A stretch of 64,000 nucleotides of DNA from Ciona savignyi (lineage: Eukaryota; Chordata; Ascidiacea; Phlebobranchia; Cionidae). Below the pieces are notes generated by a model. The model was not told the DNA's origin, searched no databases, and saw only the letters and a list, made by a program, of their open reading frames with translations. The stretch spans positions 586,459 to 650,458 of the forward strand of contig CH002614.1 in assembly GCA_000149265.1 (NCBI GenBank), given 5' to 3'. Shown here in pieces: positions 39,701 to 48,452 of the stretch. The stretch's first letter is position 1. Every line of letters starts with the position of its first letter. A program made the translations under genes and the position numbers.

Positions 39701-40037
39701 GACCGTGCGACAGCATAAAGCAAACAAAATGCTGAGATAATATTGCATTTCTTGATGTATGATCGGATTTATACAATCAATTACCGTACAATGTGTGAAG
39801 TGATAAACTTAAAATCATTGAAAAAGATGATTATCTCATGACACAAACCACACACTGTGGGATTAAGGTAAATTTGGTATGTAGCTTTGACTTACCACCG
39901 CTCTGACGCCGGTGTCGTGGCGAGTCGTCTTGTCCGGAAGTACGGGCTCCAGGTGACACAAGACCAGGCGAAATTACATGTTCGGCTGTTATATGAACCG
40001 CAGACAGTGCCATAAGCAAAATCGCCCAACGGATCAT
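4184..40037 (-). CDS. Giant secreted mosaic protein: FN3 - VWA - 41 CCP/sushi - VWA - collagen
   Basis: About 81 coding exons are visible, all on the minus strand with compatible phases, from an ATG at 40035-40037 to a TAA at 4184-4186. Visible coding length is about 10.8 kb (roughly 3.6 thousand residues) plus what the assembly gap hides. Order: signal peptide, Lys/Arg-rich linker with FN3, second FN3, partly hidden third FN3-like piece, Ser-rich linker, VWA1, 41 CCP modules, VWA2, short interrupted collagen helix, basic C-terminus. The two VWA domains resemble those of FACIT collagens (XII, XXI, XXII), and the CCPs are the six-cysteine selectin type. The product is presumably a secreted extracellular-matrix or adhesion protein; that role is inferred from the domains. 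I know of no vertebrate gene with this order (SVEP1 has VWA and CCPs but no collagen). It could be two genes, but phase 1 junctions carry the frame from VWA1 into CCP1 and from CCP41 into VWA2, which argues for one. Confidence 0.87.
4911..5188 (+). repeat. SINE family 1, full copy (tRNA-derived)
   Basis: It begins CCGGTTAGTCTGGTGGTTAAG, an A-box-like start, followed by a degenerate B box (AAGTGCGAAACTG), a body with ACGGACATTGCCTAAACCCA, and a tail of TCCTA units. It lies 10 bases from the donor of matrix-gene exon 5198-5306. It may be the Ciona element called Cics-1, a name from memory. Confidence 0.75.
6791..8099 (-). CDS. VWA domain 2 of the matrix gene (four exons)
   Basis: Exons 7979-8099, 7661-7782, 7376-7545 and 6791-7009. 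The MIDAS is complete: [18 protein letters not shown] (DxSxS), [15 protein letters not shown] (Thr) and [15 protein letters not shown] (Asp). The domain continues [19 protein letters not shown] and [10 protein letters not shown], matching FACIT-collagen VWA domains closely in wording and spacing. The last exon leaves the domain at KLCEGD, adds a Cys pair (RCGCP) and passes directly into Gly-X-Y collagen ([13 protein letters not shown]). The Cys pair just before the helix could cross-link chains, which is inference. Confidence 0.94.
8536..12231 (-). CDS. CCP/sushi modules 33-41
   Basis: Exons in protein order: 12055-12231 (33), 11671-11847 (34), 11300-11482 (35), 10987-11081 with 10823-10922 (36), 10671-10769 with 10388-10465 (37), 9856-10032 (38), 9407-9583 (39), 9091-9270 (40), 8536-8712 (41). 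Most are again one exon per module in phase 1. CCP35 reads [13 protein letters not shown] where F-x-C-x-x-GF is expected, and ends WKRALSIR with no final Cys, so one disulphide pair is gone. CCP37 has Phe for the usual Trp. CCP41 ends TWSRSNPVC and splices in phase to VWA2 (residues [10 protein letters not shown] across the junction). Confidence 0.92.
8918..9029 (+). repeat. SINE family 1, 3' fragment
   Basis: Matches the 3' body (GCTGCAATTGCTCTGGTAAC, then the positions of GGTGGGCGCGAG and the TATCCT tail) with decay. It lies in the intron between CCP40 and CCP41. Confidence 0.55.
12256..12540 (-). repeat. SINE family 1, full copy, minus orientation
   Basis: Read on the minus strand: GGTGGTTTAGTGCGTCGCC, a head with TTCGAAAC-like B box, the body with CAGCGGATTAATTGG, AGCTCCGGTAACCCGACG, CATGAATATCC and a TCCTA tail. 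It fills most of the intron between CCP32 and CCP33. Confidence 0.75.
12598..21567 (-). CDS. CCP/sushi modules 10-32, cassette-duplicated split exons
   Basis: Here most CCPs are split, with bridging exons carrying the second half of one module and the first half of the next. Exons in protein order: 21443-21567, 21163-21339, 20966-21050 (CCP10-11); 20650-20823 (12); 20240-20334, 20100-20181 (13); 19877-19971, 19569-19745, 19136-19217 (14-15); 18984-19078, 18792-18919, 18381-18511 (16-17); 17980-18074, 17664-17840, 17511-17592 (18-19); 17049-17143, 16854-16981, 16396-16526 (20-21); 16233-16327, 16095-16176 (22); 15934-16028, 15469-15596, 15214-15344 (23-24); 15043-15137, 14697-14778 (25); 14535-14629, 14318-14445, 14112-14242 (26-27); 13870-13964, 13726-13807 (28); 13562-13656, 13322-13498, 13180-13261 (29-30); 13024-13118, 12820-12947, 12598-12728 (31-32). 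Exon lengths 95, 128, 131, 177 and 82 recur. Exon 14535-14629 uses a GC donor (GAG|GCGAGT). CCP10 has an acidic insertion ([10 protein letters not shown]); CCP12 lacks two cysteines and the Trp. Confidence 0.93.
15700..15905 (+). repeat. SINE family 1, degenerate copy
   Basis: The head GTGGGTTAGTTCGTCGCCTT and a B-box-like GGATTCAAGACTGGTCGC are clear; the middle is deleted and the 3' end decayed. It lies in the intron inside CCP23. Confidence 0.55.
18163..18362 (+). repeat. SINE family 1, 5'-truncated copy
   Basis: Lacks the tRNA-like head. It contains the body (ACATTGCCTAAACCCAGCGG), the CACTGCAATAACTCCGGTAA segment and AAACATGAAAATCCTA near the end. It lies between CCP17 and CCP18. Confidence 0.65.
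21643..27671 (-). CDS. CCP/sushi modules 1-9, one exon each
   Basis: Nine single-exon CCP modules in protein order: 27486-27671, 26952-27128, 26662-26838, 26266-26454, 25550-25735, 25235-25411, 22748-22927, 22017-22208, 21643-21819. All are phase 1 at both ends, so each can be gained or lost without shifting the frame. Each has the CCP frame: Cys near the start, HG/NG turn, then GY/GF, R-x-C, Trp, final Cys. They add the extra cysteine pair seen in selectin CCPs (for example VRCDQ to GTSC in CCP1). CCP7 has lost the conserved Trp. CCP8 has a longer loop before its fifth Cys. Confidence 0.93.
22928..25234 (-). other. Intron between CCP6 and CCP7 (2.3 kb)
   Basis: By far the longest intron inside the CCP tract. 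No exon or known repeat seen. It holds a TAGGCCTA palindrome (23863-23870) and short open frames without recognisable domains. Confidence 0.5.
25849..26210 (+). repeat. SINE family 2, three tandem tRNA-Ser-like units
   Basis: Units start near 25851, 25963 and 26090. The first and third show GGTTGTGTGGCCAAATGG / GGTCGTGTGGCCGAATGG (A-box region). A TTGGGTTCGAAACT-like B box follows 80-90 bases on, then a C(T)CGGT plus A-rich tail. The wording resembles tRNA-Ser with a long insert between the boxes. The block lies in the int­ron between CCP4 and CCP5. Confidence 0.7.
27180..27294 (+). repeat. SINE family 2, single copy
   Basis: GGTCGTATCGCCGAATGGTT, then ATGGTTTCGTAATTTTGCCC and A-rich end: the same layout as the units at 25849-26210, with a mutated B box. 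It is in the intron between CCP1 and CCP2. Confidence 0.65.
27919..31606 (-). CDS. VWA domain 1 of the matrix gene (four exons)
   Basis: Exons 31366-31552 (or to 31606 with an alternative acceptor), 29422-29573, 28584-28710 and 27919-28037 form one von Willebrand A domain. The metal site (MIDAS) is complete: [13 protein letters not shown] gives DxSx[10 protein letters not shown] gives the Thr, and IIITDGES gives the Asp. The domain ends FSVENFDDI then LLKETC, and splices in phase 1 straight into CCP1. It is closest in pattern to VWA domains of FACIT collagens. Two in-phase acceptors exist for the first exon: one after CTTGTTTTTTTGCAG adds 18 residues with an extra Cys, the other after ATCTTTAG. 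The donor of the second exon sits inside a 42-bp tandem repeat. Confidence 0.9.
28462..28572 (-). repeat. SINE family 2, single copy, minus orientation
   Basis: On the minus strand: CAGTCGTGTGACCGAATGGG (A-box region, complement of 28551-28570) and ATGGGTTCGAAACTAAATCC (B box, complement near 28472-28491). It lies about 12 bases past the donor of the VWA1 exon 28584-28710. Confidence 0.65.
29281..29429 (-). repeat. 42-bp tandem repeat duplicating a 5' splice site
   Basis: About 3.5 copies, starting at 29281, 29323, 29365 and 29407. Each contains the minus-strand exon end CGCAAAG followed by GTATTTAT, so there are four near-identical donors (last exon base at 29422, 29380, 29338 and 29296). 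The repeat length is 14 codons and the frame stays open through all copies to a stop at 29267. Confidence 0.95.
29574..31365 (-). other. Intron within VWA domain 1 (1.8 kb)
   Basis: No exon, RNA gene or repeat recognised. AT-rich with several GT-rich stretches. The plus-strand frame at 30014-30301 has no domain. Confidence 0.5.
31648..32304 (-). CDS. Partial third FN3-like piece and Ser-rich linker (gap-interrupted)
   Basis: An exon running out of the N gap ends at 32243 and encodes [20 protein letters not shown], like the F and G strands of an FN3 domain. It joins in phase to exon 31648-31947, which opens [18 protein letters not shown], then a linker rich in Ser/Thr/Gly with nine consecutive serines and a likely mucin-like, O-glycosylated character. 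Its acceptor at 31948-31949 follows TTTTAATC. The 5' part of the FN3-like unit lies in or beyond the gap, so the number of FN3 modules is uncertain. Confidence 0.6.
32305..32862. other. Assembly gap (558 N)
   Basis: A run of N inside the matrix gene, between the second FN3 domain (34002-34201) and the partial exon ending at 32243. At least one exon border is hidden. Bases 32863-32954 on the minus strand stay open into the gap and may be the start of a further exon, but this could not be confirmed. Confidence 0.99.
32863..34001 (-). other. Intron sequence between FN3 exons and the gap
   Basis: No confirmed exon. It contains a diverged tandem duplication: a segment starting at 33531 and its copy starting at 33690 (period about 159 bases, to about 33835) share blocks such as AATAACACTC, AATGACTAGTT and AGCTGACATTAT. 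Confidence 0.5.
34002..34500 (-). CDS. Second FN3 domain of the matrix gene (two exons)
   Basis: Exons 34422-34500 and 34002-34201 split one FN3 domain in the usual place. The first half reads [20 protein letters not shown] and ends QPPK. The second half starts [19 protein letters not shown] and carries the conserved end [18 protein letters not shown]. The arrangement, with a phase 2 intron after the PP turn, resembles FN3 repeats of FACIT collagens and tenascins. Confidence 0.85.
35380..35961 (-). CDS. Exon 2 of the matrix gene: basic linker and first FN3 domain
   Basis: A 582-base exon, phase 1 at both ends. The first part is a hydrophilic linker with a strongly basic stretch ([19 protein letters not shown]) that could bind glycosaminoglycans or be cut by proprotein convertases. 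The second part is an FN3 domain: [22 protein letters not shown], the next strand YKISYRV, then [12 protein letters not shown]. The 3' end is chosen as ACAG|GTTGTA because that phase joins the next FN3 exon ([10 protein letters not shown]). An alternative donor 22 bases earlier in transcript order (CTG|GTAGAT) would give the wrong phase. Confidence 0.78.
35962..39895 (-). other. Intron 1 of the matrix gene (3.9 kb)
   Basis: No exon, RNA gene or mobile element recognised on either strand. The open frames here (for example 37441-37704 plus and 39224-39592 minus) have no domain, and no splice partners were found for them. First introns of this size often hold regulatory DNA, but nothing specific can be pointed to. 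Confidence 0.5.
39896..40037 (-). CDS. Exon 1 of the matrix gene: signal peptide and furin-like site
   Basis: The ATG at 40035-40037 opens [20 protein letters not shown], a short basic start, a hydrophobic core of about 13 residues and small residues before a likely cleavage site. Residues SPRHRRQSG follow near the exon end, where RHRR fits a furin-type site. The donor is G|GTAAGT, phase 1, joining to the acceptor at 35961 across a 3.9-kb intron. This start was chosen because it is the only one giving a signal peptide in the frame that splices onward. Confidence 0.8.
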
Positions 40038-43000
40038 TTTTAATAAAATATCCCTAACTCTCCACTCACTACAAGAGTCTGAACAATAAAATGCGATAAC
40101 ATTGATTATAAAACATTACTCTGTGAACTAACACCGTAAAGTATTTTATCACTGAAATCCACCTTATCATAGCCTGAGATGTGAAATCGAGGTTTACTTT
40201 GACAAACTCTAAAACAGCCCAGGCTTCTGATACACTCAATGTATTACTCACTATAATTTCCCTTGTGTCTAATAACAGGACGAAATATTTTGTCTAAAAA
40301 AACTCAAACACCTGAGCGGATTAGTAACAATAGCCGTCGAAATCACGATTATAAAGTATCGCCCTCGCCGCGTAATCAGTTGAACCCGATTTAACACGCG
40401 GTTTCTCACCAACAGGCTAAGCTCCTGTCCATACCTATCAATGCTCATCTGCATCTCATAAATCACGCTGCTTTTCTACGAGCATCGGTTATTTTAAGCC
40501 GGCGTGGGCAGAAAAAGGGAGTCTGCATCCAGGTTGTCGCCGGAGCAAAATTTCTCTTTCCCGAGTTCTCGCAGACGGACCTCATTGTCTGTGTCGCGAC
40601 CGTGGAAAAGAAGTGATTTTTAAATCAGCGGCTGACGCGTATGGGATTACAATGAAATAAACCAACTGCGTCCAAAGCACTTTTCAGTACGAATTTCCCA
40701 TTAGTTGCGTATATTTATCTCATTTACTTTATACTTACTGGCATTCATCTAGTTTCAAATTAATTTAAAGAAGTCAGATACCGAGGTCAAACATGAATAC
40801 ACACATAAGTGCACCGGCAGTTTAACTACTTCCATAAACCATGATTGTTAAAACAACAGGTTGAGAATCGGATCGTTATTATTTTGCCAATAAAAACACG
40901 AGATGCACCGTTAACCATAAGAGCTACTTTCGCCCGTGGAAAGTGACTTAAAGACTGGAGGGCGTTTCTTAAATTGTATGCTTTTAAAGCTACGTCCACG
41001 CGTAGCAAACTATCCTATTTGAACACATTAACATTCGATGCATCGCAGCTGTTCAATAACCCGTAACAAAACATTACATCACAACTTTAAAATTACCGAT
41101 TCCAGACGAAAATGAAAACCAGACTTTGTCATTTCAACCGCGATTGGATGACATACATATTGGAACGGTCTATGACGACAGATAAACAAGTAAATGGCGC
41201 CTCATTACGTAAGGTTATTAATAGTGACATTGTGTAGTACAATGAAGTATATACTCGTATAAAATAAGTGTTTATATACATTTAGGTGTTTTTTTAATAA
41301 CGAATTACTGGTTTCGCTTTACCACATCTTAATCAATACCAATAGGTTCAACTATTTTCGGTTCTCTATGCTTTACATCTCGAAAGCCAAGGGTCATCTG
41401 GCTGTGCTTTCGGATAGTTGGTCTATTCAGGCTTGGGCGATTTCAGATGGCGATTTCGTGACGTCATGGAGACTGAACAAACAACGGAAGTGACCTGAGC
41501 TTTTGATTGCAATAAATCAAATGAACAACGAGATGTCTTTCGTCTGGTCAAGTATGACTGATCTCTATCACCAAAACAACATTCCCAGTTATATTTAGTC
41601 AAAAGGTAATGAATACATAATTTTTCAAAAACTTGAAATTCTAGAATGGGGAGATTTTGTGGCAGAACGGATAAATAGCGTAACTCCCTATCACGACGAT
41701 ATAAGCACTGCAATGGCGGTTACTGATTTGAACCTGTTGCAATTTAAAAATATAAGATGATTTTCATGTATTTAGTAAAAATTATGTTTCTAAATATACA
41801 AATCGGTAGTAATTATTTTACCGCAGCCCTTATGGTATCAAGTTTTTTAAACAACTAAAATATAAAATACATTTTATATATAAATTAAAATTTTAATATA
41901 TATATAGAACGTTACCTTAGTTGGGCTATTGCATTGGTTTTAATATTATGGAGAAAAATGTTTTCATATATTAATACTCAATATAGTATTCTGGTAAATA
42001 AGTAAACACGTTAAATCGGATAAAACAGCTAATTCACTAAACTGCCTTATGCAGAGAATGTGGGATTGCATATGACATTTATTTTAGGTATAAATCGCTA
42101 AAAAAATTGATTTTGCCGCCATTTACTTTCACGAATGTTTCCGGTGATATTTGGCGCGACTAAATCCACAGACAATTTAAAATGGTGTGAGATCTAAAGG
42201 ATAACTGAAAACATGAAATAGATCTGGCGCTTCAATAACTTAATTCAACAAGATTGATGTCACTAAACTCCGCGAGTTAAATCCTCGTCCAAACCTCCGG
42301 GATAGAACTAGTATCATTATTCCGGTGGCTAAGATACGCCTTTAATCCCTTTGATCCCACATACCCGCACATCACGTCGGATAACTTTAAAAATCTGTCT
42401 GAGAACAAAGTCGGAGTGTGCGCCTTTCTACTGCTACGATGGAAGAACCGATTAAAGAAGTTTTAAGAAACAAAACAGCCAATGGAAGGATCCAGTAAAA
42501 AAACAGGAGATTATTCTTTCATATTATTTTTCATTTTCTTTTTTCGTTCGTTGTTTTCTTATTCATTAGGTTTACTTGAACGCTTATCACATGTAAAATC
42601 TGTTCTCTCGTCAAAAGTTTTAATGAATCGGTTGTCTGACCAGTTACAAGTGTGTTGACAATAGTTTCTACCCAAGTATCATTACAAGTAAGGTCTTTTT
42701 TGTGTGGGCAGCACTGTTTTACTGAGTCACATTTTGCAGACTGGATTTTTAGACAGTGAGTGTCTCACGGTCATGAATAAGCTTATATGACTATGGAGTT
42801 ACTTATAATGCAAATAAGTGCGATCAAAGCATCATTTTCCGATTGATCGCATTCTTGCATCGAACACCAAATGGCATGCGGTGACATTTAAAAAAGGTTT
42901 CCTTTTTGTAAAAATCGTCTCAAACCTGGAGTAGGATTAAGCGCACAGAACACATATGTCGTGTTTTCGCATAAATTGTAATGATTTCATATACGTTTCA

Positions 43001-45305
43001 CGCGCTATATGTCACACGTACGATAAACATATTTATAAACACATCAATTTTTACGGGGGCGATTCTGGCCGCTCAATTGAATTCGCAGCTTTCAGCAAGC
43101 AGCGAATACAAGCAAACCTGACCACATGCAAGACCACGATCGCCACAAACCTAAATTCCAGCTACCCGCAACGCAGTCACGTAGGTCACGGCTATTTGTA
43201 ATACACCGCTTATGAATCGGGCTTTTGTTTTCGGAACTACGAGTTTAAAAATAAACCTATGATATGCAGGCAATGTTTCAAGTTAACCTTCAGAGCTGTA
43301 TAACACTTCGCCGACGGGGTGCAGGGATTTTCCTCCAACGGAAACGTCACATCAAAGATAAAACAAAACAATAGCATAATTTTTTTCCTTTTTAGCACAC
43401 TTTGTGGCATTTTTTAACTGTCTGGAAAATAATTAGCATACTAAGCTTGTCAAGCCACCTCCTAACTAAGTATCACGGTAGCTACTAATTATGGGCTCAG
43501 TGCTGAGTATTACACAAGCTCTTTGCGAATCAGAAGCCCGATTATACATACTTAATTTCCTTAAATATTAAATAGCAACAAAATACATGACATGTAATAA
43601 ATGCTCAAGGAGTATTAAAACAATGCCATGTAATAATATGATTAGATCCTCACAATCCTGTCAACTTACTGTTATTTGCCATTTATACGGCATTATTACC
43701 CAATTTACCATGCAATAGAACAAATTAATCAAACAAGAATTTTTTTTGGGAAACGCGCAGAATTTACTCTCCTGAAATTGACGGTGGTCGCGTTCTTCGT
43801 GGGTGTACCTTGCCATAAATCGACTGAAGTCCATAAACAGCGATTTTCTCATTATAATCCTCAAATTCTTAATTGAACTATATCTTTGACAAAACAAGTT
43901 TTCACCTCTCACTCAGCCTTATTAATACCGCCAAATAAATGCGTCTAATCCAACAAATCTACAGCCGATAGATCAGAAACATTTTCGTTCCAACGGTACT
44001 CCTCGCGCGCGAACAAATCTGCTTCTCCAATTAAATCTGACCGACATCGTTGCCCGTCAATCAATGGTAAACCTTTTATGTGGAAGGCCCCTTAATTGAA
44101 TTCATCTAGCATCAATCATTTTTCAATTTCAACTATCGAACAATGGACCCTTAAAGCATAGGTAAAATTTCGAGCAGACAACAAGTTTCTCTAATCTGTT
44201 TTCTATATATTCGTGTCGTCGCACGAACTGGAATAACCGCCACCAAGATTAAGTTTACGTACAAAACGCAAAAGGTAAACTGAAACTCGCCATAAAACAA
44301 ATAAACAGCATTGTAAAACCTATCAAACGTATATGAGGTGTGTTATCGTACAATTTATAGACATTTACAGAGCTTAAATGTGTATTGGCGGTCGCTGCAT
44401 CTATTCTTTCGTAGAAATTCGGAGATAACAGGTTAACCAGATTATGGCGATTTAAATTTTTTTTTTTTTTTGAAAAACAAATTCGATCGAATTTTCTGTA
44501 AATAAATTCGGTTGTGCATTCACTTCATGAATAAGCCGTAGCAGTGTATAAGTTTATCATTCCCGTTTAGGTATTGTGGTAGCAATAAACTTACGTTGCG
44601 GATTCACTAATCGCAATACGAAAATGCGCACCCTATGTTATTTACAGAAAATCCGAGCAAATTTGTTTTAAAACACTTTGAAAACGAAAACAATCCTATA
44701 AACCCTGTATTTCTCTTTTTTAACTTGTATTGGCCCAACAGGACGCACAATGCCATTAAAAGATAGCGCTGTCAAGGGTAGATTTCCGAAGTAAAATTGT
44801 AAAGTAAAAACTTTCCCAGAATTGTGTGGGAACGAACAATGCTATCTTGTGTTGCGGCACAATGGCCAGTGTTAATTGGAGAGGCTGTAGCAATCCAGTT
44901 TTATTGTATTTCAAGAGCAAATAAAGTCTGGGATTACAAACAAACTCGACTGTTACGTAATGGTCGTATCCTAATAAGGATGGAAACTTGAATTTCAATG
45001 GCTCGGTATCGAGAAGGTTCGAAACTGGGTGAACTTCTCTTTCACTGAGATCAATTACCTTGTTGTGTACATACGGAAACGTCGCGTCAAAAATGACGTC
45101 ATAAATTCATCTATTGCTGCGTGCATGAAAAGAAACACGACGTCATCGGACAGGATGATGCCGGGTTTATGATTTCCCGTAGTAACTCCAGCACTGTATA
45201 TGTCAATTGGAGTCGAGACACATTGACATCATCGACAAGAATGGCACAAAGCAAAAATTCCGCACCGTGATTACGAACATCCGCATATGGCAATGAGCGG
45301 GACAT

Positions 45306-45500
45306 TTGAATGGTTAGTCGGATGGGATATTCATGTTTATCATTGGTTACGAGTAAACCCGAGGGACTTTAGCGTTGTGCGTCGGGAAACCGCCAGATTA
45401 TCTTCAGCACCCTTGGGTAAGCAGTGATACCGACATGTGTTCAATACGATAGGACTACAGTTTTTGTTCAAGTCATTTATCCAGTAGATTCTTAAAACTT
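45306..45500 (-). repeat. SINE family 1, decayed copy
   Basis: GGATATTCATGTTTATC at its start and CAGATTATCTTCAGCACCC mirror the 3' half of the family on the minus strand. The rest is strongly diverged. Confidence 0.4.
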
Positions 45501-47237
45501 GCTGATTATCCTGTCAAGATAACAATCGACTCTGGCTGTTGGTTACATATCCAAAACTGTATTACTTCAGCACTAATTGGTCAAACTATGTCCATAATAA
45601 AAAAAAAACGCCAAATTGTATAATCAACGACACTGATTATGTAATATCGCAACATGTCCACTGTCGGTCTGTCAACTATACCAAACCGTATACATTCGTC
45701 ATTATCATTTCATTTGTTAGTAATCCCAAGTCTTACAAGGTAGGAACATTTCATAAGTTTGGTCTGTGTTCGGGGAATCGATAATGAAACCGTCCGTTTG
45801 TCGATCTTGCAACTATATGATGAACTAGACGGGGATTCTATTATTTGTCTCTTTGCGATAAGTCAGATCGAACCCATGCTAGAACCACTCGATCTACGGG
45901 TATTTATTGTAATCTTTTGTGACATAATGTCGGTCATATCAACCGCCACTTTTTATTTTTTTTTAATGTATATTGGCAACTTTAACAGAAAGCCGGTCAC
46001 AGAACAACATATATATATGTGTATACAACATATTGATGGTCACACAATGTTATAAAAGTAAACATATAAGTAGCTTAAAGAATAAACGCAATTTGTTTCA
46101 AGCGTACATTTAAAAATATTCGCGTGAACCATTCGGCTGCATAATTTTTCTGAACTATGTTACTATATTTGTGTTGTTGCTTAACAGCGCCATCTTGTGT
46201 GGTCAGAAAAGTATTTTAAAGTTGAATGCGTTTTTAGTTTTAAATTCTAAGGACTGATTTTACAACTAGGAAATCTCTTTGAACATTTTAGTTTTTTTTT
46301 CTTTTTATATTAACACTATTAAAAAAGATTTAGTAAAAAGCAGTCATAAATTTTGAACACTGGCCAAAATATGTTAAAAGAGTGTTTCTTATTTGACAAT
46401 TATAAGTTTATATGCGCAGTATTAATATCAACGACTCCTAGAAATAAAAATTAAAAATATACCATGTTACAATATCATTTACTTTATAGCCCAGGCTTCT
46501 TTGTTTTTTGTGTGGTGGTTTAATCAGACAGCAATTAGCTGTTGCACGACAGAATGTGATGTGAAATACGGATGTTTAATTGGATATCAGACACTTCGTG
46601 ATTTCCGATGAGGATTCAATCTAATATATAAAAAAAATATAGTTATTAAAGATGGCGTATAACCAATTAATGGAGCTCTATGCGCGACAGGATGGGGCGA
46701 GTGGTAGCAACCCTTGGTCATTTTTTAAACGAGTGTTTTGCTAAGTAACAATGGTGGTGATTCCCAATTGTTGTTTGGTTGGAAGCAGCATGTGCTAGGC
46801 TGCGCGCCGGTGTTCTCGTTTTACTGTGAAGTTTTGTGGTAGGGGAGCAGTGCATTTTAAAATAAAGGTGTAGATTGTGCATCTGCCAGTCGTTTTGTTT
46901 GGAAAAATTGGTACAGAGGGGTATCAGCTAAAAAATTTTAAATAAAAAGATTTTTTGTTAAGGTTGCAGATCCAAGAATCAATTTTAAATTGTGAAAAAT
47001 CTAAGACTTCCTGTGTCAGGATTTTGAGTGCTGTTTTTGTGAGGTAAGTTTGCTTTGAAGAGATAGGCCTACTGAGAATAATTGGTTAAACGCCTCCTAA
47101 AGGAAGTATTCTTCTAAAAGATGTTATCAGCTAACTGAAACTTTCGCCTATGACAATTAACATGATCTAGATATGCCTAATTTTTTATGTAAGTTTATTT
47201 GTTTTTGAATGCATGGGGAGTCTTCAACGGTTTTAAG

Positions 47238-47578
47238 CAGTGGTTCCCAACCTTTTTTAGTGTCGGGGCCAAATTTCAAATTTTAGAATACGTATGGAGC
47301 CGCATGAAAACACTCATGAAAACATGAAAACACACTGCTTTAAGAAAACAGTGACGTAACAATAGCAGACTTTTCACAGCTTTCCTTGCCTCTAATCTTA
47401 ACTATGAAGTAAAAACTCCTTTCCCAGCCTTCAAACTAAGCAAGGGTAATTTTAGAATACTAATTTTATTTTATTTTTATTATTAGAATCAGATTTTTTC
47501 TAATATTTTTAGGGGGATTTTCAAAGATCAATGAGAGCCGCAAGAAGGCTAGTTGGGAGTCGCGGTTGGGAATCACTG
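47238..47578. mobile_element. 341-bp hAT-type MITE with 8-bp target duplication
   Basis: Starts CAGTGGTTCCCAACC and ends GGTTGGGAATCACTG, inverted termini matching at 14 of 15 positions. It is flanked on both sides by the direct repeat GTTTTAAG (47230-47237 and 47579-47586), and 8 bp is the hAT target-site size. No transposase frame is present, so it is non-autonomous. Confidence 0.93.
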
Positions 47579-48452
47579 GTTTTAAGCTAACATCAACTTT
47601 CAATAAATTCCCCCAACCCGTTATTAAGTGATTGTTCTTTATTCACTCTGTAGGTGAGAGGAAAATACTATTGTTTTATTGTAAGAGATGTTTGCTGTTA
47701 CTCTTTGTTTTATTGTTCAACCACAATAATATATTTCGCTTTAGTAACATTAAAAACTGTTTTGGATTGGTTAATCACGGAACCATAAGTTTATGATGGC
47801 GGTAAGCATACCGAGTGTTATTAAGAAACCAAGTGACCCAAACATTTGTTTTTGTAAAAACATATAGCATACAGTCTAATTATGTTTTACAATACATTTT
47901 CTGACTTTAAATAAGAATAAGTTAAATAATCAGAAAAGGGGGCTTATGCATTTTTCTCCCAAAAAGTTTTAATTAACAACATAACTAGTTCTGTAATTAC
48001 ATCGACACACAGTTTTAAAATACACACAAAAAAATAAGCGTTATGCACCGGTGTTATATACATTACATCGTTTCCACCGTTGAGTTCCAACCCTTTAGGG
48101 TATAGTTTTACACGCGCCTACATACCAAAACAAGCTGCATTTTCTACGCGATGAGCAGACAAGAATAATGGTTTGTATTTGTTGGTGTCAAGTAACCGCA
48201 GGAGAAAGGAGCACCAAAATCATGTACCGTTACAAATAGTATTTGGCCGGCCAGGTATTGGCAGACCAGTTGTACGAATGAGGTATTGCTATAATATAAA
48301 CGAACGAATTAGGTTTCATTCGTCGCAGTTCCGGTTACTGTTAATATTTGAGTAATTTACAGCAACGTAAATGAAAGCAATTAAATATTGGTCTAAGAGG
48401 CTTGAGAATTTGTTATTAGTCCGTTGTCAACTATAAAACGCTGTTAGTCAGC

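Larger units (their letters stand above)
40038..48452. other. 8.4-kb spacer between divergent matrix gene and EPT-like gene
   Basis: No coding exon, RNA gene or domain recognised on either strand. It must contain the promoters of both divergent genes, but no core element could be singled out. It holds the hAT-type MITE (47238-47578), a decayed SINE (45306-45500) and a TAGGCCTA palindrome (47064-47071). Open frames such as 45759-46055 and 42956-43201 look like chance. Confidence 0.5.
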
